Below, piece after piece: positions 34,101 to 45,364 of a stretch of 64,000 nt of DNA. The number at the start of each line of letters is the position of its first letter. The stretch's first letter is position 1. Location of the stretch: positions 2,790,001-2,854,000 of the forward strand of contig CM074131.1 in assembly GCA_037178625.1 (NCBI GenBank), read 5' to 3'. The notes under the pieces are model-generated. The model was not told where the DNA came from and made no database searches. It saw only the letters and a list, made by a program, of their open reading frames with translations. This DNA is from Skeletonema tropicum. Taxonomy: Eukaryota; Bacillariophyta; Thalassiosirophyceae; Thalassiosirales; Thalassiosiraceae. The translations under genes were made by a program, and so were the position numbers.

Positions 34101-37100
34101 AGTGTTGGCAATATCTGTAGAACAGAATTGAGGTAACGATTGGAATTGAGTGCTTGCAGATGACGATGTTTGAGCTGCACTGTCAGGTGAGAAGAGTAAC
34201 TCGCATAGCAACTTGTTTTCAGAAATATGCTCTAAAAGGCGAGCAGCCAAGTACATGTAGTATAACTTCCCGGAAGAATCGTTCACTGTATGCAAAGGGA
34301 TGTTTGCATCCTTGCTTTCTCCGCCGCTATTCAAAGATAAGAGACCCAATCTTTTCAAACCTATTTCACAAGCATTTGTGAAAAGAGCGATCTGCCCAGT
34401 TTCTTTGTGCAGATTTAAAGCTCGCTTCAGATACCATGCTGCAACAGTCATCCTTCATCATTGGTTTGCACCCATCATCTAGACTAGCCTGGCCATCCAA
34501 ACTCAATGATTCAAGGATGAATTCTCTATCAGTATCATCTGTAAACACATCTACATTTTCTACACCTGCAGTTTGCTGCTCATGTAGTTGAGTATCAGCA
34601 AGATGACTGAAAAATTCCGACGATGTCATGAATACTTGTGCACGTGCGTTGGGTAGAAAAGTTCCTTCCGTACTATCACCGTCGCCACAACATGGGAGCA
34701 AATGCTGAAACAAAGTCAAGTCCATGCTTGATGGAATTTGGTCCAAGATGATCATGCGCTCTTGCAGCGATAGGCGATGTCGCGCGAATATAATTGTGAG
34801 GGCACCAATATCGCAGTTGACGGCTGCGCATTCTGCAACCTCAAACACAGTTACAGACTGAAAATTAAAGAAGCGCCGCGTAAATTCATCTGTGAAATCT
34901 TCCTCGTTAAGTGATCCTTTCATAAAATACTGTAGCAAGAGCTTGAACGTGCCAAACGATAGAATGGCGTGGCGAAGTCGGGAAGCGTTCGCTGATAGCC
35001 TATCCGTGTCAACTCCTTGTCCTGTAGGCAGCAATCGTTCACATCGATGAAGTCCTTCTATGTAAACTTCCAACAAAGTGTCAAAAGGAAGACCATTACA
35101 TTCTTGAGATTTGAGCCCAATCAAATTCACTGCCTCGTTAATAACGTAATTGTCGTCTGAAACAAGTCGCAGTGCCTTTGCATCAATTTGATCTTCCCAC
35201 AATTTCATTCGACACTGGTCCATGACGGTGCCACCGAAATGCTCAGCACCACCAAATTTTCGAGCAACCGACAATGCCTTTTCTGGATCTGATCTTTCCA
35301 GTAGTAAGGTAATCATTTGAGATGGGTCTAATATTGTATGAACTCCACAAATTGACAAACTGATCTGTTGCCGAGAGTGACAGAAGTGCACAAACGTCAG
35401 TGTTTTGTTGAGTGGGTGACGAGATGCTGGGAGCAATACTGTTCCACATCCTTTGGGCGCGATATTGGAATGGATGCTATTGCAAACTGGAATCGTGATG
35501 TTTCCTGAAATACCCGAGCTTGAACCAACATTGTAAAGCTGAATGGTTGACTTCATTGTTGCTGATTTGTTTTTCCGATGCTTTCTGCGCACGACGGAGA
35601 AGGCAGCGAGGTGGGTCGCTGTGCTTTCAGGAGGACACCACCATTCTATTTGAGACGTGTATGTTGCTTCACGTGACTTTCGAGTTGCAGTAGGCAGCGA
35701 CTGTTCCCGGCCAGATATAATGCTCAACAATGGTGTCGATGAGTCACTTTCAATTGCTTCATTTTTGTGTTCAGCGAAAGCCACAACTTTTGTACTGTCT
35801 AGTACTGTAACACCACCATTGTAGTCCAGGGCAGCAAGAAAAGCATCGTCAGATTTCCGCGGTGAGAAACGTAAGGATGTGAATGGTGCTTTGACCGTTA
35901 TGCTGCAAGATGCTTCGTCCCGTTTATGCGACCTGTTTCTAGAAACATCATTGGTCCAATGATCAGATACTATATCGGGGCAGAAAACAGTGGAGTCGGC
36001 GCCAAGTTGGCCAATATTCATGCTTGTGATTTCTTTCACACCAACATTGAAAGATGAATCCTTTTCATCTCTTCCATCACCCTCTGGCTGCAAATGGGCA
36101 ATCGCAATGCCCCACAACGTCACAATTTCTTTTCCATCGCGGACGCAATTGACTTCAGTGTCAGCAGAACGACCACAAGAAGCTAGGATAATCTCTGCAG
36201 GGGGGCCACCCTGATCATGTTCACCCTCCCATTCCAATCCTGAACCAATAGATGTTCGGTATGCGTCTAAACCCATGATATCCACGTGGTGATGGCCAGT
36301 GGAAATAGCCGTGACGTTAACCATGCCAGTAATGTTTGGCAACTGATTCAAGAGGTGGAGTTGGAGGACGGGCATACCGTGACCATATCTGATTTGGCAT
36401 GGGCACAAATTCGATATAACCACCTAGACGAGATATTGCCAATATTGCCGACATCGAATGATCCTGGTCATTGGTACTGTCATTTTTGACGATCATTGGT
36501 ACTAGATCAGTCACCCGTAACGGACCCGACTCAAACAGAGATGCAATCTCTCGTTGCTCATTATCACCTGATATATATGGACTTGGAGTCATATTTTTCA
36601 AACCTTCATTGGCAACTGCATCTGTCGGTGCAATCACCGCAACTGCATTCCAACCCACTTCTAGAATTTGTTCATTCTTATTACCGCGGACACCTCGTTG
36701 TTGTTGTTGCACCCTTCGATAAATGACAACAAATCCATCTCCCCTGCCCCAAGAAACTGCTAAACAGTCAGGACCAATAAATGCTGCCCGAGTATGCCGT
36801 AAATCACTTAGAGAGTCATGATTTCTATCGTTGACAAATTGACAAAGTGCACCTCGATCGGATGTAAGTGTAACTTTTGCCCCGCAGATTTAGTCAATTG
36901 TTCACCATCAGATGACGATGATGGCAAGGAAGGAAACTCTGCAATTTTCCCATACCCAACAATACAATATGTACATCTCTGTTCGTTCTCAACATAGTCC
37001 TCGTCCATGCCAATAATGGGCACAACAACATGCCATTGATTATCATGCCCACGATGATCCTTTGTACAGAGTGCACGTCGCTCAGAGACCAAATGAAATC

Positions 37101-37697
37101 GATGGAGCGCCACTGCCTCTTTGGTGATTGCATTTGTATCAAGTGAACGATGTTGTTCCACACATTCCATCTTCATGATTGTTCTTGACTAAATGTAGCA
37201 TCATGTTCAATAATATTGTTGATAAAATCTTCTTCATGGCGAGAGTCATCGTCATCATCTTGCCTTTCCATATTTTGTGTATTCTCAGTCACCTGATCAT
37301 CAACTCCACCACCCCCTCCAAAGAACAAACGACTCAACCATCCACCCTGCTGCTTCCGTTTCTCCCTTGCTACTAAATCCGCCCGTCTCTGCTTTTCCTG
37401 CTCCAGTTGACGCAATTGATCTTGCCGCTCTAAATATCCCCTCGATGGATACCGTACTGCATAGAATTCATACCATTGCTCCAGTGTTGTGAGTTCGGCA
37501 GTGTCATCGTCAGTAGCAGTTGGAGTACCTGCTCTTGCGGATGAATTGAGAGGGATGGAGTAATTGGATGCCAAATCAATAATGCTGTCTTCATCATTAT
37601 TTCTCGGTTCATCGGCGAGAGAGGACGATGCCATCTTGATAATGGCATCGGCGTCCACGAGGGCGTATGCGGCCTTGGCATTTTCTTCAGCCACCAT
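31173..37697 (-). CDS. NBAS: NBAS/Sec39-type tethering-complex protein
   Basis: This is the large subunit of the NRZ/Dsl1 complex that tethers Golgi-to-ER vesicles. The N-terminal third has propeller-like strands (AAFIGPDCLAVSWGRGDGFVVIYRR). The Sec39 region has MITLLLERSDPEKALSVARKFGG, LLQYFMKGSLNEEDFTDEFTRRFFNFQSVTVFEVAECAAVNCDIGALTIIFARHRLSLQERMIILDQIPSS and AAWYLKRALNLHKETGQIALF, aligning in order with human NBAS. The C-terminal 1,090 residues are helical and end in a low-complexity tail. The coding run breaks at four points: near 36375 and 34435 the frame moves by +1, and near 36790 and 37175 by two bases (or minus one). A 127-nt intron could explain the 34435 change. The most 5' segment (37173-37697, with QQGGWLSRLFFGGGGG) may be the true N-terminus or a separate small gene overlapping at ATGA. 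Confidence 0.8.
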
Positions 37698-37836
37698 GGT
37701 GCTGCGAGAACGCTAGCTTTGTTTCACCGCTTTGCTTGATGCTATGGATATTTGGCTAGAGTTGGCTAGGCTGGTGGTAATGGTGTGGGGTGGGGCTGGC
37801 TGAAAGTGTCATTTTCATTTTTTTGATTATGTGTTA

Positions 37837-38177
37837 CTCCCTCTGTCCCAAAAAAAAGTAGCGATTTGAAGTTAATCGTAGTCCCACAAAAAAGTAGCTA
37901 TTTGGGTATTAATTCCTACAGTACCATCCTACACAAGTGTCCGAGAGGCCCTTTTTTCACACATCAGGTTCGAATTAGTGTTAGGTTTAAGGTTAATTTA
38001 ATCTCCTTTATCACAATATCATCACAAATAGCCGCTTAACAACCTCCTACCTCGATTCCATTGTAACCGCCGTGAAATAAGCTTTCCAACGTGTGCGATA
38101 GCATTTTCCTCGACGAAAATTGATGAAATTTAAGCCATTCTAATTCAAATCGCTACTTTTTTGTGGGACAGAGGGAG
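37837..38177. mobile_element. Stowaway/mariner-type MITE, 341 bp
   Basis: Terminal inverted repeats of about 34 bp (outer sequence CTCCCTCTGTCCC) differ at one position. A TA dinucleotide flanks each end (37835-37836 and 38178-38179), the target duplication of Tc1/mariner elements. There is no coding capacity. A second internal copy of the GTCCCACAAAAAAGTAGC motif lies about 40 bp inside the left end. The outer bases closely resemble the Stowaway consensus known from plants. The element sits in the promoter side of the NBAS gene. Confidence 0.9.
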
Positions 38178-38425
38178 TAGGATTCAGGTAAATAGGTATG
38201 ACTCAGTAGAAGTATGTCATTCTACGGGTACGTGAACTCGTAACGTACGAACCAATCTCTCCATCTCTCTTCGTATTCGAGGCAAGTAGATCAGGTCTAT
38301 ATCGTGTAAGTAGGTGGGCAAATCAACAGTAGTGACCTGTTCATTGAAAGCCATGCATTTCTACTGGACAGACAAAGAAGAGGACAAGATCACAGTAGTA
38401 AAATGTTTGAGATTAATTATATTCT

Positions 38426-39778
38426 TTACTCCTCCAGACTCTCATCGCCTGATGATGATACCAACCACAAAGCAACTCCAATCAGAGCAGCACCAATGTA
38501 ACCATACACGCCCAATAGCTCACCAAGCAAGACATAAGCAAACAGTGACGAAAACAGCGGTTGAGTTGTGTAAATCAAGTTCGAATCTGTCGGATTCACT
38601 CGACCTTGCCCAAAACTCTGAGCAAATATTGTGTAGGCACAGGTAATCCATCCCGTCCATAGTATTGCAGCAGCTGAAACACCAAGTGAAGAACTTTCAC
38701 TGCTCAACACTGATCCATTCATTACAGCAGAGCTAATTGCATTGTAGTACTCAACAACCTCGTGACCAATTTTATTCACAAACTCTGGGAGAGAAGATTG
38801 TGCACTGCTTCCAATAACGAACAACGCAGCCACCAATGCAATACTGAGAAATGCTTCTGTTGTAGCCTTCGATGCAGCCAACTTTATTGCTGTTGTTCGA
38901 GGTGCGTACTCTCCAAGACGAACAACATGCATAGAATATGCAATTGCCGCTAGCAAGATGAGTACATCACCCTGGGACACATTGAATTCTAACGAGTTCA
39001 GTGGAAGCAACCCACCTTGATCATCAGATGCACTGCTTCCGTCCGCACCCATTATTACCACACCACTAAATGCAATGATACATGCAGCCCATGTCTGAAG
39101 TGGTATTGCCGATAAGTTCCCTGCAGCAAATGCCGAAAGGAGAGGTACTATAACCGTGGTCAATTGGACGAGGAATGCAGCTCGATCCGCAGGAACAGTT
39201 TGTAGACCAACCACTTGCAGACCATTGCCGATAAATAAGTAACTGCCCAATTCCCATCCTCCTCTAGTTGTTATTTTGTTATTTTCTTCTTCAGCTTGCA
39301 TGTCAATAGGTGCATTTATTATTTCTGGGTCTTCGTTGCTTGCTTGTAATTGGGCCAAGACACTCAGCGATACTGCAGCTACGACATAGTAACCAGCAGA
39401 AAAGACAAAGCCTGGCATAGAAGGGTCCATCTTTTCATACATGTACTTCACAACAGGGGTGTAAGTTCCCCATGCCAAAGGCACCGTGAGCAAAACGAGG
39501 ATGCCTAGCGTTCTTTGACTGATTGTATTGCTTTGTAATTCATCACTTGGTATTGCAGCAGGGCGTAGTTTTGTTATTGTTTCATCGTCTACAACACTTT
39601 CAGTATCAAATTTTGATAGCGAAATAGAGAATGTATTGCATCTGCGCTGGTTAAAAAAGCCGTGATGATCATAATGCCGCCGCCGAACAGCCGAAGTGCA
39701 AGAGAACGCAGCTGAAGGATGTAGGGACCAATTTACAGCGAAGCCAGCAACAGCGGCTACCGTACAGAAGCGTGTCAT
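38426..39778 (-). CDS. EamA/DMT-family transporter with plastid presequence
   Basis: This is a 450-residue single-exon protein. Residues 1-30 ([29 protein letters not shown]) form a signal peptide with Phe after SAA, the diatom plastid-import signature. About ten hydrophobic helices follow in two EamA repeats: the first starts [22 protein letters not shown], the second includes [24 protein letters not shown] and [34 protein letters not shown]. The conserved [21 protein letters not shown] loop is typical. This suggests a metabolite carrier of the plastid envelope; substrate unknown. It is divergent from the GEN1-like gene across a spacer of about 280 bp. Confidence 0.88.
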   Translation of the reverse strand: MTRFCTVAAVAGFAVNWSLHPSAAFSCTSAVRRRHYDHHGFFNQRRCNTFSISLSKFDTESVVDDETITKLRPAAIPSDELQSNTISQRTLGILVLLTVPLAWGTYTPVVKYMYEKMDPSMPGFVFSAGYYVVAAVSLSVLAQLQASNEDPEIINAPIDMQAEEENNKITTRGGWELGSYLFIGNGLQVVGLQTVPADRAAFLVQLTTVIVPLLSAFAAGNLSAIPLQTWAACIIAFSGVVIMGADGSSASDDQGGLLPLNSLEFNVSQGDVLILLAAIAYSMHVVRLGEYAPRTTAIKLAASKATTEAFLSIALVAALFVIGSSAQSSLPEFVNKIGHEVVEYYNAISSAVMNGSVLSSESSSLGVSAAAILWTGWITCAYTIFAQSFGQGRVNPTDSNLIYTTQPLFSSLFAYVLLGELLGVYGYIGAALIGVALWLVSSSGDESLEE

Positions 39779-40054
39779 TATTGTTAGCTATTGTCACTGC
39801 GGCGTGCCACTTTGATGTAGCATGCTGAAGAAGGTTTGTGCTCTGAAATCGATGATGATACGATGACGCGGTGTCGGAGGCAAGTTTGTGACTACCGTTT
39901 CTCCAAAACGCGAAGCTACCTAACCGTATCGATTTCTACTTTTGTTGTTCTTAAACCATTTTAGTTTGACGAAGAAGTGCTTCCTCGCTGCCAATGCTCT
40001 GCTCCATCAAGCTCTCTTCGACGAAGCGCATTCGCCACCCCCACAACAGAAACA

Positions 40055-42154
40055 ATGACCGTATCTTCTCTTTGGAACGTCCTCGACGAAAGCAATTGTG
40101 GAAGGCCGGTTGGACTAGACAGCTTCCCGCTGCGAGATGACAATCGCGGTCGACGAGGGACTTTCGCTGTCGACACTTCGATTTGGATATGCGAAGCGAT
40201 TTCATCCACTGCACTATCATCGTTTCATTCCGATCCTGCACTCTATCTCATCTATCAACGCACGACAAAGCTGCTAAAATGTGGATTTAACCTAATATTC
40301 GTTCTTGAGGGTGCAAATAGAAGAATCTCTGGAGGGCGAGAGTTAGAGTTGAGGAAGAGAAGATCTGGGTCTCAATTCGTTGCAGCAACGAAGCGTTGTG
40401 AAGCTCTCTTGCGCATGCTTGGTGTGCCGGTGGTTTATGCGGAAGCAGAGGGAGAGGCATTGTGTGCATTGCTGAACGAAAAGGGTATTGTAGATGCGGT
40501 GATCTCAAATGATGCAGACTGTTTCTTATTCGGTGCAAAGTGCCTTCTCACTAAATTTACGTTGGAAAATCTAGAAAACAATGGAACAGTAATGAGGTAC
40601 GATTCTGATAGACTTTGCGCGGCAGTTGGGGGGAGAAATCGGTCTATTATGCTGAGTCGGAAGGATCTAGTCGCTTTTGCACTCCTCACCGGATCAGACA
40701 TGACTAGCGGTATCACTAACGTCGGCCACAAAAAGGCGATTGCATTCATGGACGCATGTCGAAGTCTCACGCAGCAACCCGACGAAGGCACCTGTCTAAA
40801 CAAATTACTGGAATGGGGAAAAGAAGTGAACAACTCAGCAGAGATACACGTAGATGTCGACGACGATGGCCCTTCTACGATTCAAACACGCTGTTGTTCA
40901 CTCTGCCTCCATCCCGGATCTAAAGATGTTCACGCAAGAGATGGATGTGCTGAGTGTGGTACATCAGCGGGAGAGGGATGCTTTGTCGTGACATCAATTG
41001 AGAAGATTGTCAGGTCTATGAAGCAAAAGATAGCAAAGAGTACCAAGTCCAGCGCCCAGCATGTTGTTGACGCATACCTTTCTCCCAACGCCAACTCAAT
41101 TCCGAATGCTCTTGCTTCGGTCACATCTGCAACTTGCTTTGCATCACCAGCTGTGGCTGAACTCTTTCAGTCAACTCTCATTTTAAAGGGTCATTCGCAG
41201 TCTTCAAGTCAAGAGTACGTTCGAAAATCACTTCCTCAACTCCTTGCTCGACTTGATCTATTATCAACTTCGCCACGAAATGTATATGCGACTATATCCA
41301 ACCAAAAGAACAAGCCTGTCCCAATTCTAGTTGAAAAGATGCTCGTGAAGAAATCGGTGCCTTGTTACGAAGTCATCTGGGCAATTGTCATTGACAAACC
41401 TGCAGAGCAACAGATTGAATTCTCAACGCACGAGTTCCAATCGTTGATCAATGCGGCATTTCCTCGACTTGTTGAAGCCTTTCACAGAGAGCAACGCCAG
41501 AAGCAAAGGGGATTAATAGAGGAAGAGAGACACAGAAAGTTCGTTGGTACAAACAAACCACGCAATAATTCTCAGCAACAACGTGAGAAGCAATTCAATC
41601 GGAGCATGAAACCATCAGGTCAAGGAAGGAAGCGCGAAAGGAATTTCGATGCCCATCATTTTAGGAAGCCAAGAGCTCTACCAGAGAACAAACCATCTAT
41701 GCAAAGTGCCGACGTGACCATGCTGATGAATCACATGCGCCCAACGAGGGGTGACGCTGATGTGCGTGTGGACAAATGCAAGCAGTACGCAGTTGAAGAC
41801 GACAATTCGTCACATACTTACGGACAGAATAGTCCTATGGATGTCAACCAAGGGCATAACCAAGATAAAGATTCTGCCACGGAAACATTTTCTTCTGAGC
41901 ATTCAGTCCATCGAGATGGGTCAGATTGCAGTAGTGATGATCATCGGAAGGAAAGACATACGCATCCTATTTCCGGCCTTGGAGGTACTACCTTTAGCAG
42001 CTCGAGCGATGAAGAGGATTGTAGAGACAATGCTTATGCCAACAATCAAAGCCACCAGGCCATGCCTTCTTTATCTCCCAACCAAGAACGCATATTCTGT
42101 AACTTGGGTACATTTGTCGTCGAATGTACGCCAATCCGTAAATCAAAGTTCTGA
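40055..42154 (+). CDS. GEN1: GEN1/XPG-family structure-specific nuclease
   Basis: This is a 699-residue single-exon protein. The XPG-N half has FAVDTSIWICEA and LYLIYQRTTKLLKCGFNLIFVLEG. The XPG-I half has YAEAEGEALCALLNEKGIVDAVISNDADCFLFGAK with the acidic catalytic residues, and the helix-hairpin AFALLTGSDMTSGITNVGHKKA. A cysteine cluster (CCSLCLHP, then CAECGTSAGEGC) is inserted afterwards. A chromodomain-like segment follows (PVPILVEKMLVKKSVPCYEVIWAIV), as in GEN1, then FSTHEFQSLINAAFPRLVEAF. The C-terminus is disordered. Holliday-junction or flap cleavage in the nucleus is inferred from the family. The ATG at 40055 starts MTVSSLWNVLDES; canonical members start MG, needed for processed N-termini, so this start is slightly unusual. 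Confidence 0.87.
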   Translation: MTVSSLWNVLDESNCGRPVGLDSFPLRDDNRGRRGTFAVDTSIWICEAISSTALSSFHSDPALYLIYQRTTKLLKCGFNLIFVLEGANRRISGGRELELRKRRSGSQFVAATKRCEALLRMLGVPVVYAEAEGEALCALLNEKGIVDAVISNDADCFLFGAKCLLTKFTLENLENNGTVMRYDSDRLCAAVGGRNRSIMLSRKDLVAFALLTGSDMTSGITNVGHKKAIAFMDACRSLTQQPDEGTCLNKLLEWGKEVNNSAEIHVDVDDDGPSTIQTRCCSLCLHPGSKDVHARDGCAECGTSAGEGCFVVTSIEKIVRSMKQKIAKSTKSSAQHVVDAYLSPNANSIPNALASVTSATCFASPAVAELFQSTLILKGHSQSSSQEYVRKSLPQLLARLDLLSTSPRNVYATISNQKNKPVPILVEKMLVKKSVPCYEVIWAIVIDKPAEQQIEFSTHEFQSLINAAFPRLVEAFHREQRQKQRGLIEEERHRKFVGTNKPRNNSQQQREKQFNRSMKPSGQGRKRERNFDAHHFRKPRALPENKPSMQSADVTMLMNHMRPTRGDADVRVDKCKQYAVEDDNSSHTYGQNSPMDVNQGHNQDKDSATETFSSEHSVHRDGSDCSSDDHRKERHTHPISGLGGTTFSSSSDEEDCRDNAYANNQSHQAMPSLSPNQERIFCNLGTFVVECTPIRKSKF

Positions 42155-42231
42155 AGACCCAAGAATGTTGTGATGATGCTTCTAAATTTTATGAAAATGT
42201 TATTCATTGTTGCGAAAATTTCTGTGAGCAA

Positions 42232-44094
42232 CTACACACTATTTTGCGACATTTCCGCGGCCAAGGCATTGATGCGTTGATCATTCTTCTTCATCGACTG
42301 TAGTACTGTAATGTGTTGTTCTTGCTCCTTCACGCGACGACTGTGATCCTCCAACTGACGAGCCTTTTCTTTTTCAATTGCCTCAACATCAATTTCATTG
42401 ACAAGGATCTCTGCCCCATCATTGACTCCATAATAAAACAGCGAGTGCTCTGCATCGTCGAGTTCTGTAGGGAAAGGATCGCCTTCGGCACGGAAGTGCA
42501 ACATCTGCAGGTCAATGTCGACTCTAAAATATTTTGCGCACATTGTCTTGATCCTGCCGACTTTTAGGCTTCTTGGCAACCTTTTTCTCAAAGGTTCCAT
42601 ATCACAACTCACAGCAGCCATTGATCGGATCGTGACGTTGATGATTTCTTCACCAATATTTCCTTGATTGGGAGACCCTTTACCAGCATTTACCAAAGAT
42701 AACATCGTGTTCTTATGCTTGTCTAATAGCAGCTGAAACTGAGGATGCTTGGCAAATAATTGAGCTTCCTTTTCACTGTCACCTTCGCTAACTGATCCAA
42801 CTCCCGAAGATACCAACAGCAACTCTCTCGATACCGTGCTCACGTAACGTCTCTCCGCCTCGACTCGTTCCCTGGTCGTTATCGGCGATGAATTGAAATA
42901 TTCCAAGTTCGGAAGGCGTGCAATCGCAGTAGATCTAACTTCACCTACTCCTAATGTGTTTGTCAAGGGAGTATTCCGAAGACGCAATGATCGCAATGAA
43001 GAGATGCTATTCAGTTCATCAAGTGCTGTCCACGTAGAAATACTTGTTCCAGCCAGTTGCAAGGAAGTTAGATTCGGAAATGCTTCAGATTGGCCTTCGC
43101 CAGTCATCCCTGCTACGCACTCAATTGGATTGTCATCGACAATGAGTGACTCTAATCGAGGTAAGTTGTGAAGTTTCATAATGTGTCTCTGCCAAGAAGT
43201 CAGCTGACAGTTGGATAGATCCAACAAAACTAAATTCTTGAAGATTCTCTCCAGTTGATTTTCTTTGTGATTGGTGTCGCTAGTTGTATCAAAACTCTCA
43301 ATATCCGCCAAATTACAATGGGCAACGCACAATTCTTCCAAAATGGGCATTGCTGCTCCAATCGACGCAACGGTTTGAAAACTTGAAATGTTGCACTTAT
43401 GTAGGTTCAATGACTTGACATTGAAAAACGATGCCCCCATGGAAATTGTGCCCAAATCATTGATACGATTTGAAGCTAGACTGATCCTTTGCAGATTTGG
43501 AAACAACCTCAATATTTCCAATACATCTTCCCAATCCGACAAAAGATTTCCAGCCAAATCAATCCCTCGAAGATGATTAAATTCTTTGATTTCTTCCAAC
43601 ACCGAAGCAGGTGGTGGTTTAGAAATCCCCAACATTCTCAAAGATACCTCCGTCACCACCTCAAGCTGCTGCCTATTCCTTATTTTCATCTCCCCAAAAA
43701 ATTCAATTGGTTTATCCCGTCCACTAGCCGTCCTTGCCACATGCGACAGTAAATTACCCGGTGCCACCAATTCCGCATCTGGCCTAACATACTTCGATCT
43801 CATCAACTCCGGTGTCAGCTCCACTCCACAATCCACCTTGTGTAATTTCAGAAACGATCCCTGAGTCGGCCCACATTTGAAATGCCGTACGATTTGATTG
43901 GTCGCCTTGGAGATGACCGATCCATCGTGTTTGCCGCGTGTGACGTCGTCCCAGGCGATTCCGGCGTAGATTTCGGATTGAGTTTTGGCGGAGGCTACAG
44001 GTCCGACGTAAAGGACTGTCCCGATAAAGCCGGAAGAGTCTCTGACGCGTGTTATGTTGGGACGGAGGCTGCTTGTGGGGGTGTCTTTTGTCAT
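42232..44094 (-). CDS. TBCE: Tubulin-folding cofactor E
   Basis: This is a 620-residue single-exon protein. A CAP-Gly domain occupies residues ~15-90 (GTVLYVGPVASAKTQSEIYAGIAWDDVTRGKHDGS). Leucine-rich repeats follow to about residue 400 (FNHLRGIDLAGNLLSDWEDVLEILRLFPNLQRISLASNRI and onward). A ubiquitin-like domain closes the protein (VTIRSMAAVSCDMEPLRKRLPRSLKVGRIKTMCAKYF, FYYGVNDGAEILVNEID). This is the full TBCE architecture. The protein assembles and disassembles alpha/beta-tubulin with cofactors B, C and D. GKHDGS replaces the common GKNDG, as is usual in TBCE. A coiled C-terminal extension is added. Confidence 0.95.
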   Translation of the reverse strand: MTKDTPTSSLRPNITRVRDSSGFIGTVLYVGPVASAKTQSEIYAGIAWDDVTRGKHDGSVISKATNQIVRHFKCGPTQGSFLKLHKVDCGVELTPELMRSKYVRPDAELVAPGNLLSHVARTASGRDKPIEFFGEMKIRNRQQLEVVTEVSLRMLGISKPPPASVLEEIKEFNHLRGIDLAGNLLSDWEDVLEILRLFPNLQRISLASNRINDLGTISMGASFFNVKSLNLHKCNISSFQTVASIGAAMPILEELCVAHCNLADIESFDTTSDTNHKENQLERIFKNLVLLDLSNCQLTSWQRHIMKLHNLPRLESLIVDDNPIECVAGMTGEGQSEAFPNLTSLQLAGTSISTWTALDELNSISSLRSLRLRNTPLTNTLGVGEVRSTAIARLPNLEYFNSSPITTRERVEAERRYVSTVSRELLLVSSGVGSVSEGDSEKEAQLFAKHPQFQLLLDKHKNTMLSLVNAGKGSPNQGNIGEEIINVTIRSMAAVSCDMEPLRKRLPRSLKVGRIKTMCAKYFRVDIDLQMLHFRAEGDPFPTELDDAEHSLFYYGVNDGAEILVNEIDVEAIEKEKARQLEDHSRRVKEQEQHITVLQSMKKNDQRINALAAEMSQNSV

Positions 44095-44424
44095 GGTGTC
44101 GATGTGGATTTTGTGAAGAGGTTTTGAAATCTCTGAAATGAAAATCTGAAAAAGGGCTGTGTGGGCCGGCTGTGGGCGTGCGTGGGCGGGATGTGGACGG
44201 GTTGAAATCTCTCAAACTAACCCGTCTTCTCGTGCGGGTAATAAGGAGTACCCGTGTCCTAAATCAGTTAGCTCTTAAATTGGCAACGGAAGTGCGTCAC
44301 ACCTTTGCTTGCCCTTTGTACGTGTTTTGGATTTGTTTTTTTGGTGATGCCGCGCTTCCACACATTGCGCCCGAAGGTGACATAATCTACCTACTTTATC
44401 ACTACAACCATCCTATTTGCAACC
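44095..44424. promoter_or_regulatory. Divergent spacer between TBCE and acyl carrier protein genes
   Basis: This 330-nt spacer holds both promoters. No specific motif can be supported. Confidence 0.3.
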
Positions 44425-45086
44425 ATGTTCTCTGTAAGTCGATATGTTCGGAATAATGGCAGTTGAAGGCGACGGGGCGTAGATGTTGTCACGGGGCTGC
44501 TGTGCCTCGTCCACTGGGTGCGATTTAAAATGAAGATTAGTATCTATGTAACGTATGAAGGAATGAAACACGTTTGGTGTCAATGACATAAGAACCACAC
44601 ATCATGTCGAAGTGCGCTCATGCTGGTTGTTACCTATGCTTCCATTGAAAAATCATCTGAGGCAGGCACATGCCATTGCCACTCCAAAGCTGCTTGATGA
44701 GAAACTAATTCTCACACTATTTCGTTTGTCTCTGACTTTTTTACGACCTATCCCAGGCCAAGTCCCTCGTCCTCGCCGCCCTTGTCGGCTCTGCCTCCGC
44801 CTTCGCCCCTATCTCCAACTTGAATGCTGCCCGCTCCGTCACCTCCCTCAACGAAGGTGATGTTGCCGAAAGAGTTCGCGAACTTGTCAAAACTCAATTG
44901 AATGTTGAAAAAGAATTCGATGACAGTGCCGCCTTCATTACCGACTTGGAGGCCGACTCTTTGGATGCCGTTGAGCTTATCATGGGTTTGGAAGAGGAGT
45001 TCGACATTGAGATCCCTGATGAGGAAGTTGAGTCAATCACCACTGTTCAGGCTGCTATTGACTTCGTTCAGAAGGCACAAGAGTAA
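44425..45086 (+). CDS. Plastid acyl carrier protein
   Basis: Exon 1 is MFS only (44425-44433). A 323-nt GT-AG intron ends at 44756, and exon 2 (44757-45086) completes 112 residues. The presequence [21 protein letters not shown] has the ASAFAP cleavage motif of diatom plastid proteins. The mature protein shows [59 protein letters not shown]; Ser in ADSLDAVEL is the 4'-phosphopantetheine site. It carries growing acyl chains for type II fatty acid synthesis in the plastid stroma. Confidence 0.96.
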
Positions 45087-45364
45087 ATTTTGTGTATGTA
45101 ATTAGAATATATACAAAAGCAGTGATATTGTCTGACCGTAGAAAATATGATTAATTTTGTGCGGTAAGGATAGATCGATTTTCCTCATATGGTATGCATG
45201 AATGCCATTTCATGTGCAAAGGTTGCTCTTAAAGCTAAAAAAGACTCAATGTATATTTTTTCATGTGTACTGGTTCTAAGAAAATAATCGTTCGCAGTGT
45301 CTAATCAAGATTAGATTTAGTTATGAATCTATGAAATTACATTCAGATAAAGCCAGAATCTGGC

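Noticed and set aside
44172..44456. Open frame of 94 residues upstream of the acyl carrier protein gene
   Set aside because: It overlaps the divergent promoter and the ACP first exon in another frame, with no conserved feature.
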